Below are positions 4,998 through 5,412 of a stretch of 5,412 bases of DNA, in pieces (positions within the stretch are counted from its first letter, which is position 1; each line of letters starts with the position of its first letter). The notes under the pieces were generated by a model. That model was given only the letters and a program-made list of their open reading frames with translations, did not search any database and was not told the origin of the DNA. Source of the stretch: Eudoraea sp. (GTDB taxonomy: Bacteria > Bacteroidota > Bacteroidia > Flavobacteriales > Flavobacteriaceae); NCBI GenBank assembly GCA_024642325.1, contig JAHEBI010000198.1, positions 1-5,412 on the forward strand. The letters are read 5' to 3'. A program made the position numbers and the translations under genes.

Positions 4998-5412
4998 TTA
5001 TTTGCCAATAAACCTGGCATCAACCGGCATAACCGCACCACAATTTTCACAGGTCCTTAAACTTTCAGATCCGTAGAAATACGAAAAATGCGATAAAAAG
5101 TCTTTTTCGATGTCATTTAACGTAAAATAGGTTTCGTAGAGTTTGTGATTGCAATTATCACAAAACCAAAGAAGGCCGTCTTTTGCCTTTAGGTTATCTC
5201 TCTTTCTCTCGATGACTAGACCAATAGAGTCTGGGTGCCTAACGGGAGAATGGGGGACTTTTGCAGGGTGCAGATACATATCCCCTGGCCCTAAGTGCAT
5301 TGTTTTTTTCTGGCTGTCTTCCTGAACATGTATTTCTATATGGCCTTCTAACTGGTAAAAAAGCTCCTCTGTTTCGTTGTAGTGATAATCTTTTCGAGCA
5401 TTGGGCCCGGCA
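4998..5412 (-). CDS. nbaC: 3-hydroxyanthranilate 3,4-dioxygenase, N-terminus cut by window edge
   Basis: The frame is open to the right edge; 137 residues are visible of a usual 175-180. An ATG at 5300 is internal, not the start. The cupin iron ligands are all present: H10 in DYHYN, E16 in EELFYQLEG and H54 in HPAKVPHSP, with spacings identical to H51, E57 and H95 of the Cupriavidus metallidurans enzyme. The opening GPNARKDYHYN and the IGLVIERKR block are diagnostic. Two CxxC pairs near the C-terminus (C84/C87 and C121/C124 of the fragment) form the rubredoxin-like second metal site found in bacterial and fungal members. The cytosolic enzyme opens the ring of 3-hydroxyanthranilate with O2 to give 2-amino-3-carboxymuconate semialdehyde, a step of the kynurenine pathway toward quinolinate/NAD or full tryptophan breakdown. 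It is also called haaO. It is followed closely by the DUF1304 gene. Confidence 0.96.
   Translation of the reverse strand, partial: AGPNARKDYHYNETEELFYQLEGHIEIHVQEDSQKKTMHLGPGDMYLHPAKVPHSPVRHPDSIGLVIERKRDNLKAKDGLLWFCDNCNHKLYETYFTLNDIEKDFLSHFSYFYGSESLRTCENCGAVMPVDARFIGK

Overview
The window is AT-rich and looks like a chromosomal segment of a Bacteroidetes bacterium, most likely a member of the Flavobacteriaceae. The signs are starts that mostly lack a Shine-Dalgarno sequence, a TAnnTTTG-type -7 promoter box with a -33 element 19 bases upstream, and a protein repertoire typical of that group. It holds seven protein genes, two of them cut by the window edges, and no RNA gene, CRISPR array or mobile element that I can support.

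Layout. The left part (1-1675) is read rightward: the C-terminal three quarters or more of a calcineurin-like metallophosphoesterase, then a complete soluble di-iron acyl-ACP desaturase of the plant stearoyl-ACP type. A bidirectional terminator (1676-1706) separates it from a leftward gene pair (2451-1708). That pair encodes a 68-residue single-span membrane protein and a 174-residue membrane-anchored protein with a coiled coil and a helix-hairpin-helix-like domain; neither has a known function. A 529-base stretch without a gene (2452-2980) follows, unusually rich in inverted repeats. It contains a textbook intrinsic terminator pointing rightward although no rightward gene lies upstream of it within that stretch. 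The right part (5412-2981) is read leftward: 3-hydroxyanthranilate 3,4-dioxygenase (N-terminus outside the window), a DUF1304 membrane protein 11 bases downstream, and an ALDH7/antiquitin-type aldehyde dehydrogenase with its own good promoter.

Function. The right cluster points to amino-acid catabolism. The dioxygenase belongs to the kynurenine branch of tryptophan metabolism. ALDH7 enzymes oxidise alpha-aminoadipate semialdehyde/piperideine-6-carboxylate in lysine breakdown. In established biochemistry both routes can lead to 2-oxoadipate, so their adjacency may be meaningful, although the ALDH is probably transcribed separately. The desaturase makes unsaturated acyl chains for membrane lipids. 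I see no defence, secretion or mobile system. The most interesting unexplained material is the structured intergenic region (possible small RNA) and the membrane-anchored HhH-like protein with its small partner.
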